From NCBI GenBank assembly GCA_012719335.1, contig JAAYAO010000321.1, positions 1-7,157 of the forward strand: a DNA stretch of 7,157 nucleotides, given 5' to 3'. The position numbers and the translations under genes were made by a program. Below, piece by piece: positions 1 to 4,704 of the stretch (its first letter is position 1; each line of letters starts with the position of its first letter). This stretch comes from Propionibacterium sp. (GTDB lineage: Bacteria > Actinomycetota > Actinomycetes > Propionibacteriales > Propionibacteriaceae). The notes below the pieces were generated by a model that worked only from the letters and a program-made list of their open reading frames with translations, searched no databases and was not told where the DNA came from.

Positions 1-483
1 GGTGACACCCATGTGGATGTCGTTGAACGGGTCGGTGAGCATGCCGACGGTGCCGTCCTTGAGGGTGCGGTCACCGAGCTTGTAGCCGTTGCGGGCGCCG
101 TAATCCAAGAACGGCATCCGGCTCATCGACTCGTCCCCACCGGCCAGCACGATGTCGGCCGCACCGGTGGCGATTTCCATCGCACCCGACCAGATCGCCT
201 GCAGACCCGACCCGCACAACCGGTTCACGGTCAGGGCGGGCACGTCGGCCGGCAGCCCCGCGGCCAGCGCGACCCGGCGCGCGTTGTAAGCGTCCGGGCC
301 CACCTGGCCGATGCAGCCCATGATCACTTCGTCGATGTCGGCCCCGGTCACACCGGCCCGGTTCAGTGCCTCCCGGGTGGCGGTGGCGCCGAGTTCGTGG
401 GCCGGGACGTCCTTCAGGACGCCGCCGAACGACCCCACCGGGGTACGCGCGCCGTCGACGATGATGACCTTGCTGTCAGTCAT
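1..483 (-). CDS. Acetyl-CoA C-acetyltransferase (thiolase), N-terminal 161 residues, cut by window edge
   Basis: Thiolases condense two acetyl-CoA to acetoacetyl-CoA, or cleave 3-ketoacyl-CoA, in the cytosol. They serve fatty-acid breakdown, ketone or polyhydroxyalkanoate metabolism. Reading leftward from ATG at 483, the protein begins MTDSKVIIVDGARTPVGSFG. It carries the family's nucleophile motif NRLCGSGLQAI with the catalytic Cys at residue 90, then AGGDESMSRMPF (about 114-125). The frame is open to base 1, so about 60% of a usual ~390-residue thiolase, including the His and second Cys of the active site, lies outside. AAGGAG at 488-493 sits 4 nt before the ATG and fixes the start. The gene diverges from the PNPOx-family gene. 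Its candidate promoter is overlapped by an inverted repeat, so repression is plausible. Family assignment is very secure; the preferred chain length and physiological direction cannot be told. Confidence 0.96.
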   Translation of the reverse strand, partial: MTDSKVIIVDGARTPVGSFGGVLKDVPAHELGATATREALNRAGVTGADIDEVIMGCIGQVGPDAYNARRVALAAGLPADVPALTVNRLCGSGLQAIWSGAMEIATGAADIVLAGGDESMSRMPFLDYGARNGYKLGDRTLKDGTVGMLTDPFNDIHMGVT

Positions 484-530
484 GAAACTCCTTCGTATCC
501 GGCCGACCTCGCGGCGACGCCGGCGATGCC

Positions 531-559
531 AGTGTAGAGCGTTAGCTTTCGGGTGCTAA
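531..559 (-). promoter_or_regulatory. Candidate sigma70-type promoter of the thiolase gene
   Basis: On the minus strand, TTAGCA (559 to 554, four of six bases of TTGACA) is followed by exactly 17 nt and then TACACT (536 to 531), which fits TANNNT. Transcription would start near 524, giving a leader of about 40 nt that includes the AAGGAG site. Spacing and position are good, but this was read by eye only. Confidence 0.55.
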
Positions 560-560
560 C
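541..560. promoter_or_regulatory. Candidate operator, inverted repeat GTTAGC-N8-GCTAAC
   Basis: GTTAGC (541-546) and GCTAAC (555-560) are perfect inverted copies separated by 8 nt. The right arm covers the -35 hexamer of the candidate thiolase promoter and the left arm lies in its spacer, so a bound dimer would block RNA polymerase. The 20-bp size is usual for TetR-type repressors, which often control thiolase and acyl-CoA genes; no such regulator is encoded in this window. Six-base arms alone occur by chance, so the support comes from position. Confidence 0.4.
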
Positions 561-562
561 AC

Positions 563-589
563 CCAACAGGGTACGGAACCCGGTGTTGG
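563..589. other. Intergenic hairpin between the divergent thiolase and PNPOx genes
   Basis: CCAACA (563-568) pairs with TGTTGG (584-589). Directly inside, GGGT (569-572) pairs with ACCC (578-581), leaving a 5-nt loop and a 2-nt GG bulge, for ten base pairs in all. It lies upstream of the candidate starts of both divergent genes, so it could be a second protein-binding site or a DNA cruciform. Its function is unknown. Confidence 0.35.
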
Positions 590-651
590 CCGTGCCAGGT
601 ACCGGGCCCGCCGGATAGGCTGAGCGGCAGACCCGAAGGGAGGCGGTTGCG

Positions 652-1080
652 ATGACGCAGGCGGAGATCCTCGACATCGAGCAGTGCTGGGAGATGTTGG
701 AGCGCCACGAGCTCGCCCGGCTCGGCTACCTCCTGGACGGCCGGGTGCACGTGATGCCGATCAACTACGGCACCCACGAGGGGGAGTTGGTGTTCGCCAC
801 CGCCCCCGACAGCAAGCTCGCCGGGGTGCTCACCGGCCACGACCTGGTGATCGAGATCGACGAGGTGGTGGACGAGGTCGGCCGCAGCGTGATCGTGCGT
901 GGCCGCGGCGAGGTCGTCGCCGAGGAGGACCAGATCGAGCTCACCCAGGTGCGGGTGCGTCCCTGGGTGGACACCACCGGTGACCTGCCCGAACGCGACA
1001 TCTTCGTCCGGGTCGACCCGATCGAGGTCACCGGACGGGCCTACGCGCTGCGCCGCCCCTGGAAGTCGATGCTGCGCTAG
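652..1080 (+). CDS. PNPOx-fold (pyridoxamine 5'-phosphate oxidase family) flavoprotein, 142 aa
   Basis: This is a small split-barrel protein of the Pyridox_ox_2/Nim-like type. These proteins usually bind FMN, F420 or heme as dimers, and many have no known substrate. Seen in the sequence: an N-terminal helix (residues 7-20) leading into LARLGYL, the barrel strand VHVMPINY (32-39), FATAPDSK (48-55), which is the usual phosphate-contacting stretch of the family, and the strand DLVIEIDEV (64-72). A C-terminal PIEVTGRAYALRRPWKS segment follows. The length is normal for the family. AAGGGAGG at 636-643, 8 nt before ATG 652, fixes the start. The gene stands alone, divergent from the thiolase gene and convergent with fprA. 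A redox or cofactor-related role is inferred from fold only; true PdxH activity is unlikely at this length and sequence. Confidence 0.85.
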   Translation: MTQAEILDIEQCWEMLERHELARLGYLLDGRVHVMPINYGTHEGELVFATAPDSKLAGVLTGHDLVIEIDEVVDEVGRSVIVRGRGEVVAEEDQIELTQVRVRPWVDTTGDLPERDIFVRVDPIEVTGRAYALRRPWKSMLR

Positions 1081-1110
1081 TCGGGCCCGGACTGGTTTCC
1101 GGCAATCCGA

Positions 1111-1185
1111 GACTGCAAAACCCCCGTTTCGGGCACCCTCGTGCCAGATATGGCACGACTGCCTCCCCAGGGGCGGGTTTCAGTC
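1111..1185. repeat. Imperfect 75-nt inverted repeat filling the gap between convergent genes
   Basis: The 118 bp between the two convergent stop codons hold no gene. GACTGCAAAACCCCC (1111-1125) is an imperfect inverted copy of GGGGCGGGTTTCAGTC (1170-1185): GACTG/CAGTC, AAA/TTT and CCC/GGG pair, with single-base bulges. A perfect hairpin lies inside. It may act as a two-way transcription stop, although there is no long T tract on either strand. It resembles the element at 3257-3334 in total size and in the outer GTTTCAGTCA end. Confidence 0.4.
1132..1157. other. Nested hairpins with one shared arm (GGCAC / GTGCC(A) / TGGCAC)
   Basis: CGTGCCA (1140-1146), loop GATA, and TGGCACG (1151-1157) form a perfect 7-bp hairpin. 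The same GTGCC can instead pair with GGCAC at 1132-1136 across a 4-nt CCTC loop. The two folds exclude each other. The site sits midway between convergent genes, so it may be part of a bidirectional terminator or a protein-binding palindrome. Confidence 0.45.
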
Positions 1186-1198
1186 ATGGGGCGACCGC

Positions 1199-2548
1199 TC
1201 AGGCGCGGGCGTCCTGCTCCGCCCCGATCAGTTCCAGCAACTCCCGCCAGCCCTCGATCTTGGTGCGCTCGCGGTCGCGCCTCTCGCCGAGGGCGATCTC
1301 AGCGGCGTCGATTGCCTGCCAGTCGGCGAAGGTGGACGGCCGGAATCCGCGATCGGCGAACCGCTCGTCCAGGGTCGGCCCCTCGACGGCGGGTTGCCCG
1401 GCCAGGTCGTCCAACAGGTGCTGGACGGTTTCGGCGGCGTCGGACTTGTTCGTGCCGATCACCCCGACCGGGCCGCGCTTGATCCAGCCGGCGACGTACT
1501 CGCGGTGTTGCACCGTGCCGTCGGCGTCCACCACCCGGCCCTCGACATTCGGCACGATGCCGGCGCGCTCGTCGAAGGGCACCCCGGGCAGCGGCACCGA
1601 CCGGTAGCCGATCGCCCGCAACACCCGTTGCACCCCGATCGCGAAGGTGGTGCCGGTGCCGACCACCCGGCCATCGGCGTCCAGTCGGGTGCGTTCGAGC
1701 ACGAGCCCGTTCACCGACTCGTCGGCGGCGTGCAGCACCTCGACCGGACGCGCCCAGAAGTGGAACACCAGGCGGGCGCGGGGGTTCGGCACCTCGTTGG
1801 TGAGGCAGTCCTGCAGCACGGTGATGTTGGTGCGGGTGCGGCGGTCGAGATCCTCCTCGTCGATGCCGTCGAAGGCGCCGGGGTCGATCGACACCTGTAC
1901 GCCGTCCAGATTCACCAACTCGCGCAGCTCCTTGCTGGTGAACGACGCGTGGTGCGGGCCGCGCCGGCCCACCACGTGCACCTCGGTGACGGTGTGCTCG
2001 GCCAGCGTGTCGAGCACCGCCTGGGGCATGTCGGTGACGTGCAGGTCGTGCGGATCCTTGACCAGGATCCGGGCCACGTCGACCGCCACATTGCCGACTC
2101 CGATGGTGGCCACCGACGTCACCCGGTCGAGGATCTGGGTGCGGGCATCGGGGTGACCCCCGTACCAGGCGACGAACTCGCGGGCCGAGATGCTGCCGGC
2201 CATGTCCTCACCCGGAATGTCCATCCGGAGGTCCTCGCTGGCGCCGACCGCGTAAATCACCGCGTCGTAGGCCGACAGCAATTCCTCGCGGGTGACGTCG
2301 CGGCCGAACTCGACGGTGCCCAGAAACCGCACCCGATCGGATTCGAAGGTGCGGGCCAGCGCATTCGCCACCGACTTGATCGAGGTGTGGTCGGGGGCCA
2401 CGCCGTAGCGCAACAGGCCGTACGGGGTGGGCAGGCGGTCGATCAGATCCACGCTGAGTTCCAGGCCGGGTGTCTCTGCGGCGACCAGGGCCTGCGCGGC
2501 GAACAAACCGGACGGGCCGGCGCCGATGATCGCGATGCGGCGGTGCAT
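1199..2548 (-). CDS. fprA: Ferredoxin-NADP+ reductase, FprA / adrenodoxin-reductase type, 449 aa
   Basis: This FAD enzyme passes electrons between NADPH and ferredoxins, which supply cytochromes P450 and other cytosolic redox enzymes. The N-terminal FAD-binding motif is IAIIGAGPSG (residues 5-14). The family signature LPTPYGLLRYGVAPDH follows (39-54). The NADP Rossmann motif is IGVGNVAVDVAR (149-160), and HVVGRRGPH (191-199) has the paired Arg that in Mycobacterium FprA hold the NADPH 2'-phosphate. The conserved AGWIKRGPVGVIGTNKSDA (353-371) contacts FAD and nicotinamide. The length matches FprA (about 456 aa). A stop codon lies four codons upstream of ATG 2548, so this start is essentially forced; the Shine-Dalgarno site is weak. 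No ferredoxin gene is adjacent. It diverges from the thioredoxin gene across 242 bp, making a small redox neighbourhood, though shared control is not shown. Confidence 0.95.
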   Translation of the reverse strand: MHRRIAIIGAGPSGLFAAQALVAAETPGLELSVDLIDRLPTPYGLLRYGVAPDHTSIKSVANALARTFESDRVRFLGTVEFGRDVTREELLSAYDAVIYAVGASEDLRMDIPGEDMAGSISAREFVAWYGGHPDARTQILDRVTSVATIGVGNVAVDVARILVKDPHDLHVTDMPQAVLDTLAEHTVTEVHVVGRRGPHHASFTSKELRELVNLDGVQVSIDPGAFDGIDEEDLDRRTRTNITVLQDCLTNEVPNPRARLVFHFWARPVEVLHAADESVNGLVLERTRLDADGRVVGTGTTFAIGVQRVLRAIGYRSVPLPGVPFDERAGIVPNVEGRVVDADGTVQHREYVAGWIKRGPVGVIGTNKSDAAETVQHLLDDLAGQPAVEGPTLDERFADRGFRPSTFADWQAIDAAEIALGERRDRERTKIEGWRELLELIGAEQDARA

Positions 2549-2591
2549 GACATAGACCTAGCAGCTTCGGGTGGTGATGGCTATGGGTCTC

Positions 2592-2609
2592 CCGCCCGGA
2601 TGCGGGCGG
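2592..2609. other. Perfect 7-bp hairpin in the fprA upstream region
   Basis: CCGCCCG (2592-2598) and CGGGCGG (2603-2609) pair perfectly around a GATG loop. The site is about 45-60 nt upstream of the fprA start codon, where it would fold in an fprA leader RNA if transcription begins beyond it. It could equally be a protein-binding palindrome. No convincing fprA promoter was recognised. Confidence 0.35.
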
Positions 2610-2689
2610 ATCCGGCGTTCCGGGGTGCCCGGTGTGCCGCGCCGGGACAACGTTTTCCGGGTTCCGGCGGCGCTGGGTGGGAAACCTTC

Positions 2690-2716
2690 GGGAATACCGG
2701 CGGGGGTTCGTATGTT
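2690..2716 (+). promoter_or_regulatory. Candidate SigR/SigH-type (thiol oxidative stress) promoter of the thioredoxin gene
   Basis: GGGAAT (2690-2695) is followed by exactly 18 nt and GTT (2714-2716). This matches the published ECF sigma consensus GGAAT-N18-GTT of Streptomyces SigR and its mycobacterial counterpart SigH, whose regulons include thioredoxin genes. Transcription would start near 2722, about 70 nt before the thioredoxin ATG. The match together with the target gene makes this a strong call for a site read by eye. Confidence 0.7.
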
Positions 2717-2728
2717 GGACGCAGATGA

Positions 2729-2749
2729 GACGTTGACACCGATAACGTC
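2729..2749. promoter_or_regulatory. Candidate operator GACGTT-N9-AACGTC over the -35 box
   Basis: GACGTT (2729-2734) and AACGTC (2744-2749) are perfect inverted copies with 9 nt between them. The left arm includes the first two bases of the TTGACA box of the second thioredoxin promoter, and the right arm lies in its spacer. Repeats of this size are expected by chance in several kb, so position is the main argument. Confidence 0.3.
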
Positions 2750-2760
2750 CCTGTTTGCAT
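2733..2760 (+). promoter_or_regulatory. Candidate housekeeping promoter of the thioredoxin gene
   Basis: A perfect TTGACA (2733-2738) is followed by 16 nt and TTGCAT (2755-2760), a partial match to TATAAT. Transcription would start near 2767, leaving about 24 nt with the GGAAGGG ribosome site. Together with the upstream SigR-like promoter this would give basal plus stress-induced expression. Confidence 0.4.
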
Positions 2761-2790
2761 CCGAAAGCTACCCGGAAGGGGCCCTCACCG

Positions 2791-3156
2791 ATGGCCACGA
2801 TCAACCTCACCAAAGACGACTTCGGCAAGACCATCAGCGGCGACGGCATCGTGCTGGTCGACTACTGGGCCGAGTGGTGCGGGCCCTGCCGTACCTTCGG
2901 CCCGATCTTCGAAGAGGTCTCCGAGAAGCACGAGGACATCACCTTCGCCAAGGTCGACACCGAGGCCGAGCACGAGATCGCCACTGCCCTGGAGATCCGC
3001 TCGATCCCTACCCTGATGGCGTTCCGTGACGGCATCCTGGTGTTCAACCAGGCCGGCGCGCTGCCCGCGGCCTCGCTGGAGCAGGTCATCGGCGCGGTCC
3101 GTGAGCTCGACATGGACGAGGTGCGCAAGCAGGTTCAGCCCGCCGAGGAGGCCTGA
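2791..3156 (+). CDS. trxA: Thioredoxin, 121 aa
   Basis: This cytosolic dithiol protein reduces protein disulfides and is recycled by thioredoxin reductase with NADPH. The single thioredoxin fold shows VLVDYWAEWCGPCR (residues 21-34) with redox Cys30 and Cys33, and the cis-proline loop IRSIPTLMAF (69-78, Pro73). The stretch FNQAGALPAASLE (85-97) closely resembles mycobacterial TrxB (Rv1471), as recalled from its sequence. A charged C-terminal tail of about 15 residues goes beyond the core. ATG 2791 is chosen because GGAAGGG (2774-2780) lies 10 nt before it and the fold begins directly; an in-frame TTG at 2755 would add 12 unconserved residues. The gene is a single transcription unit ending at a strong terminator. 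Its upstream region suggests thiol-stress induction. The family is certain; which paralogue it is remains open. Confidence 0.95.
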   Translation: MATINLTKDDFGKTISGDGIVLVDYWAEWCGPCRTFGPIFEEVSEKHEDITFAKVDTEAEHEIATALEIRSIPTLMAFRDGILVFNQAGALPAASLEQVIGAVRELDMDEVRKQVQPAEEA

Positions 3157-3174
3157 GCCCGAGCCCCGAGGAAA

Positions 3175-3207
3175 GCCCGCACCCCACCGGTGCGGGCCTT
3201 CTTCTTT
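3175..3207 (+). terminator. Intrinsic terminator after the thioredoxin gene
   Basis: GCCCGCACC (3175-3183) and GGTGCGGGC (3189-3197) form a perfect 9-bp stem with a CCACC loop, followed by the T-rich run CTTCTTCTTT. It begins 18 nt after the thioredoxin stop codon. Confidence 0.9.
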
Positions 3208-3208
3208 G

Positions 3209-3393
3209 TGTCCGCGGTCGGGTGACCCGGTGTGCGTGGGCTCCGGTGGCGGGTGATGACCGAAAACGCACGCCAGGGGCGCTCGGATGGCCGAAACGGG
3301 CGACGAACCTCGCTTTGGCGTGCGTTTTCAGTCAGGTCACTCCCGCCGGCCCCGACGTCCGACCGGGACGTCCGGCCCGAACCGTCCCCGCGT
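3209..3393. other. Non-coding stretch between the thioredoxin terminator and the rpsF promoter
   Basis: No gene is supported here. Apart from the large inverted repeat at 3257-3334, it holds two direct copies of GACGTCCG (3354-3361 and 3367-3374, 13-bp period) about 20 bp upstream of the candidate rpsF -35 box. These could be an activator or repressor site, but are weak evidence in GC-rich DNA. Confidence 0.4.
3257..3334. repeat. Large inverted repeat, 19-bp arms around 40 nt
   Basis: TGACCGAAAACGCACGCCA (3257-3275) and its inverted copy at 3316-3334 differ at one base, which becomes a G:U pair in RNA. The 40-nt centre (3276-3315) has no further long stem. Arms of this length cannot be chance. 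It is too long for an ordinary terminator, has no T tract, and follows the real thioredoxin terminator. A small non-autonomous mobile element, a REP-type palindrome or a structured RNA are possible. There is no transposase and no clear target-site duplication. Confidence 0.85.
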
Positions 3394-3423
3394 TTGGTGT
3401 CGAGCCGTCCCGGCCGGTAAAGT
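3394..3423 (+). promoter_or_regulatory. Candidate promoter of the rpsF-ssb-rpsR-rplI operon
   Basis: TTGGTG (3394-3399), 18 nt, then TAAAGT (3418-3423), which fits the actinobacterial TANNNT -10 rule. The predicted start near 3430 lies just before the first leader hairpin and gives a 5' untranslated region of about 94 nt. Confidence 0.5.
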
Positions 3424-3431
3424 GACCCGCT

Positions 3432-3493
3432 GGCCCGGTTCTCCAATGAACCGGGTCGGCATACGCCCTCCTGTCACGGGGACGTCCCGTGGC
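3432..3493 (+). promoter_or_regulatory. Structured leader of the rpsF operon, two hairpins
   Basis: Hairpin 1: GGCCCGGTT (3432-3440) pairs with AACCGGGTC (3449-3457), nine pairs including one G:U, with loop CTCCAATG. Hairpin 2: CACGGG (3475-3480) pairs with CCCGTG (3486-3491) around GACGT, extendable by two pairs. In other bacteria the S6:S18 complex binds a CCG-containing structure in this operon's leader to repress its own synthesis. Whether this leader does the same is an inference; no loop CCG comparable to the known motif was confirmed. Confidence 0.45.
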
Positions 3494-3523
3494 CGCAGAG
3501 ACCGTAGGAGGTGGGGTACGCGC

Positions 3524-3814
3524 ATGCGCAATTACGAGATCATGGTGATCATCGACCCGAGCTTTGACGAGCGTCAGGTCAACCCGCTGGTGGAGCAATA
3601 CACCCAGACGATCACCAAGGGTGGCGGCACGATCGACAACGTCGATGTGTGGGGCCGTCGCCGTCTGGCATACGAGATCGACAAGAAGTCCGAGGCCATC
3701 TACGTGGTTCTCAATGTCACCGCCAACCCTGCCGACGTGCAGGAGATGGATCGGTTGATGGGCATCAACAAGCAGATCATGCGGACGAAGGTCATCCGTC
3801 CCGACCTGCACTGA
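3524..3814 (+). CDS. rpsF: 30S ribosomal protein bS6, 96 aa
   Basis: S6 binds the central domain of 16S rRNA as a dimer with S18 during assembly of the small ribosomal subunit. The protein begins [12 protein letters not shown], the typical S6 opening, and carries [19 protein letters not shown] (residues 43-61) and the C-terminal helix and strand [18 protein letters not shown] (75-92). Its length is normal. It lacks the long acidic tail seen in enterobacteria, as is usual in actinobacteria. AGGAGG at 3506-3511, 12 nt upstream, together with the conserved N-terminus fixes ATG 3524, although the frame stays open further upstream. It is the first gene of the rpsF-ssb-rpsR-rplI operon, expressed from a structured leader, and ssb follows after 70 nt. 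Confidence 0.98.
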   Translation: MRNYEIMVIIDPSFDERQVNPLVEQYTQTITKGGGTIDNVDVWGRRRLAYEIDKKSEAIYVVLNVTANPADVQEMDRLMGINKQIMRTKVIRPDLH

Positions 3815-3823
3815 TTGGCCGTC

Positions 3824-3859
3824 GACAGCCGAATTGTCAGTTCGAACTGGCAGGCTGTC
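3824..3859 (+). promoter_or_regulatory. Strong intercistronic hairpin between rpsF and ssb
   Basis: GACAGCC (3824-3830) pairs with GGCTGTC (3853-3859). After a 4-nt GAAT bulge, TGTCAGT (3835-3841) pairs with ACTGGCA (3846-3852) around a TCGA loop, for 14 pairs with one G:U. The centre contains the 12-nt palindrome CAGTTCGAACTG. It starts 10 nt after the rpsF stop codon and is not followed by a T tract, so full termination is unlikely. RNA processing, protection of the upstream message, partial attenuation or translational control of ssb are possible. CTGTC of its 3' arm can also pair with GACAG at 3872-3876, which overlaps the ssb ribosome site. Confidence 0.75.
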
Positions 3860-3884
3860 ACCAGCGACTTCGACAGGAGACATC

Positions 3885-4391
3885 ATGGCCGGCGAGACCA
3901 TCATCACCGTGGTCGGCAACCTGACTGCCGATCCCGAACTTCGGTTCACCCCCTCGGGGGCTGCGGTGGCCAACTTCACCGTTGCGTCCACCCCCCGTAA
4001 CTTCGACCGTCAGACCAACGAGTGGCGGGACGGCGAAGCGCTGTTCCTGAACTGCTCGGTGTGGCGGCAGGTGGCCGAGAACGTGGCCGAATCCCTCACC
4101 AAGGGTATGCGCGTCATCGTGCAGGGCCGGTTGAAGGCCCGCAGCTACGAAACCCGCGAGGGTGAGAAGCGCACGGTCTTCGAGATCGACGTCGACGAAA
4201 TCGGTCCTGCGTTGCGCTATGCCACCGCGAAGGTCACCAAGACCAGCGGCGGGGGCGGCGGGCAGCGCAGCGGCGGATACCAGAGCGACTGGGGCGGCGG
4301 CGGATCGTCGCAGCAGTCCGACCAGGGCGGCAACCGCAGCGCCGGTGCCGACCCGTGGGCCTCGGCCCAGAGCGACGAACCCCCGTTCTGA
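3885..4391 (+). CDS. ssb: Single-stranded DNA-binding protein, 168 aa
   Basis: SSB coats single-stranded DNA as a tetramer and recruits replication and repair proteins. The OB fold spans about residues 1-112 ([61 protein letters not shown]). A glycine-, serine- and glutamine-rich flexible linker follows (about 121-155). The acidic partner-binding tip is SDEPPF, the C-terminus typical of actinobacterial SSB. The length agrees with mycobacterial SSB. AGGAGA (3875-3880) ends 4 nt before ATG 3885; an in-frame TTG at 3834 is rejected because it lies inside the intercistronic hairpin and would add 17 unconserved residues. It is co-transcribed with ribosomal genes, linking replication capacity to growth. 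The hairpin upstream may tune its output separately. Confidence 0.98.
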   Translation: MAGETIITVVGNLTADPELRFTPSGAAVANFTVASTPRNFDRQTNEWRDGEALFLNCSVWRQVAENVAESLTKGMRVIVQGRLKARSYETREGEKRTVFEIDVDEIGPALRYATAKVTKTSGGGGGQRSGGYQSDWGGGGSSQQSDQGGNRSAGADPWASAQSDEPPF

Positions 4392-4418
4392 TCGCTCACC
4401 AGAACACCAAGGCACATT

Positions 4419-4432
4419 CCGGCTGACGCCGG
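4419..4432 (+). other. Small hairpin between ssb and rpsR
   Basis: CCGGC (4419-4423) and GCCGG (4428-4432) pair around a TGAC loop in the 63-nt gap, seven bases before AAGGAG (4440-4445) of rpsR. It is too short and lacks a T tract for termination, and may only order the ribosome-binding region. Confidence 0.3.
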
Positions 4433-4454
4433 GCTCGAAAAGGAGAGCACCACA

Positions 4455-4688
4455 ATGGCCGCTTCACGCAAGCCGATCAAGAAGAAGACCGGCCCGGTCA
4501 AGACGACCCGGGTCGGGCACATCGATTACAAGGACACCGCCACCCTGCGCCGGTTCATCTCCGAGCGCGGCAAGATCCGCGCTCGTCGGGTGACCGGGTT
4601 GTCCGTCCAGGAGCAGCGCAAGGTTGCCATCGCGATCAAGAACGCCCGCGAGGTTGCCCTGCTGCCGTACGCCTCGACGGCCCGCTGA
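4455..4688 (+). CDS. rpsR: 30S ribosomal protein bS18, zinc-free (no cysteine) form, 77 aa
   Basis: S18 pairs with S6 on the platform of the small ribosomal subunit. The conserved core [26 protein letters not shown] (residues 23-48) and [13 protein letters not shown] (60-72) identify it without doubt. It has no cysteine at all: where zinc-binding S18 proteins carry a CxxC motif near residue 18 and a Cys after VTG, this one has TTRVGH and VTGLSVQEQ. Mycobacteria keep the zinc-binding copy in this operon and a Zur-controlled cysteine-free copy elsewhere; here the cysteine-free form sits in the main operon. AAGGAG at 4440-4445, 9 nt before the ATG, supports the start. It lies 63 nt after ssb and 16 nt before rplI, in one operon. 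Confidence 0.98.
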   Translation: MAASRKPIKKKTGPVKTTRVGHIDYKDTATLRRFISERGKIRARRVTGLSVQEQRKVAIAIKNAREVALLPYASTAR

Positions 4689-4704
4689 GAAAGGACGCAC
4701 TGTT

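Noticed and set aside
541..560. CIRCE (HrcA) operator, because of the TTAGCAC half-site
   Set aside because: CIRCE needs TTAGCACTC-N9-GAGTGCTAA. Here the arms are 6 bp with 8 nt between, and no heat-shock gene is present.
899..2728. A 609-codon open frame on the plus strand
   Set aside because: It starts inside the PNPOx gene and runs antisense to fprA. Its translation has no family resemblance and is the usual GC-rich shadow of a real gene.
2755..2790. TTG start giving a 12-residue longer thioredoxin
   Set aside because: It is poorly placed relative to any ribosome site and overlaps a candidate -10 box. ATG 2791 has GGAAGGG at proper spacing and begins the fold.
3218..3231. Palindrome CGGGTGACCCG after the thioredoxin terminator
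   Set aside because: It is a short GC-rich palindrome of a kind expected by chance, with no promoter or gene start it could serve.
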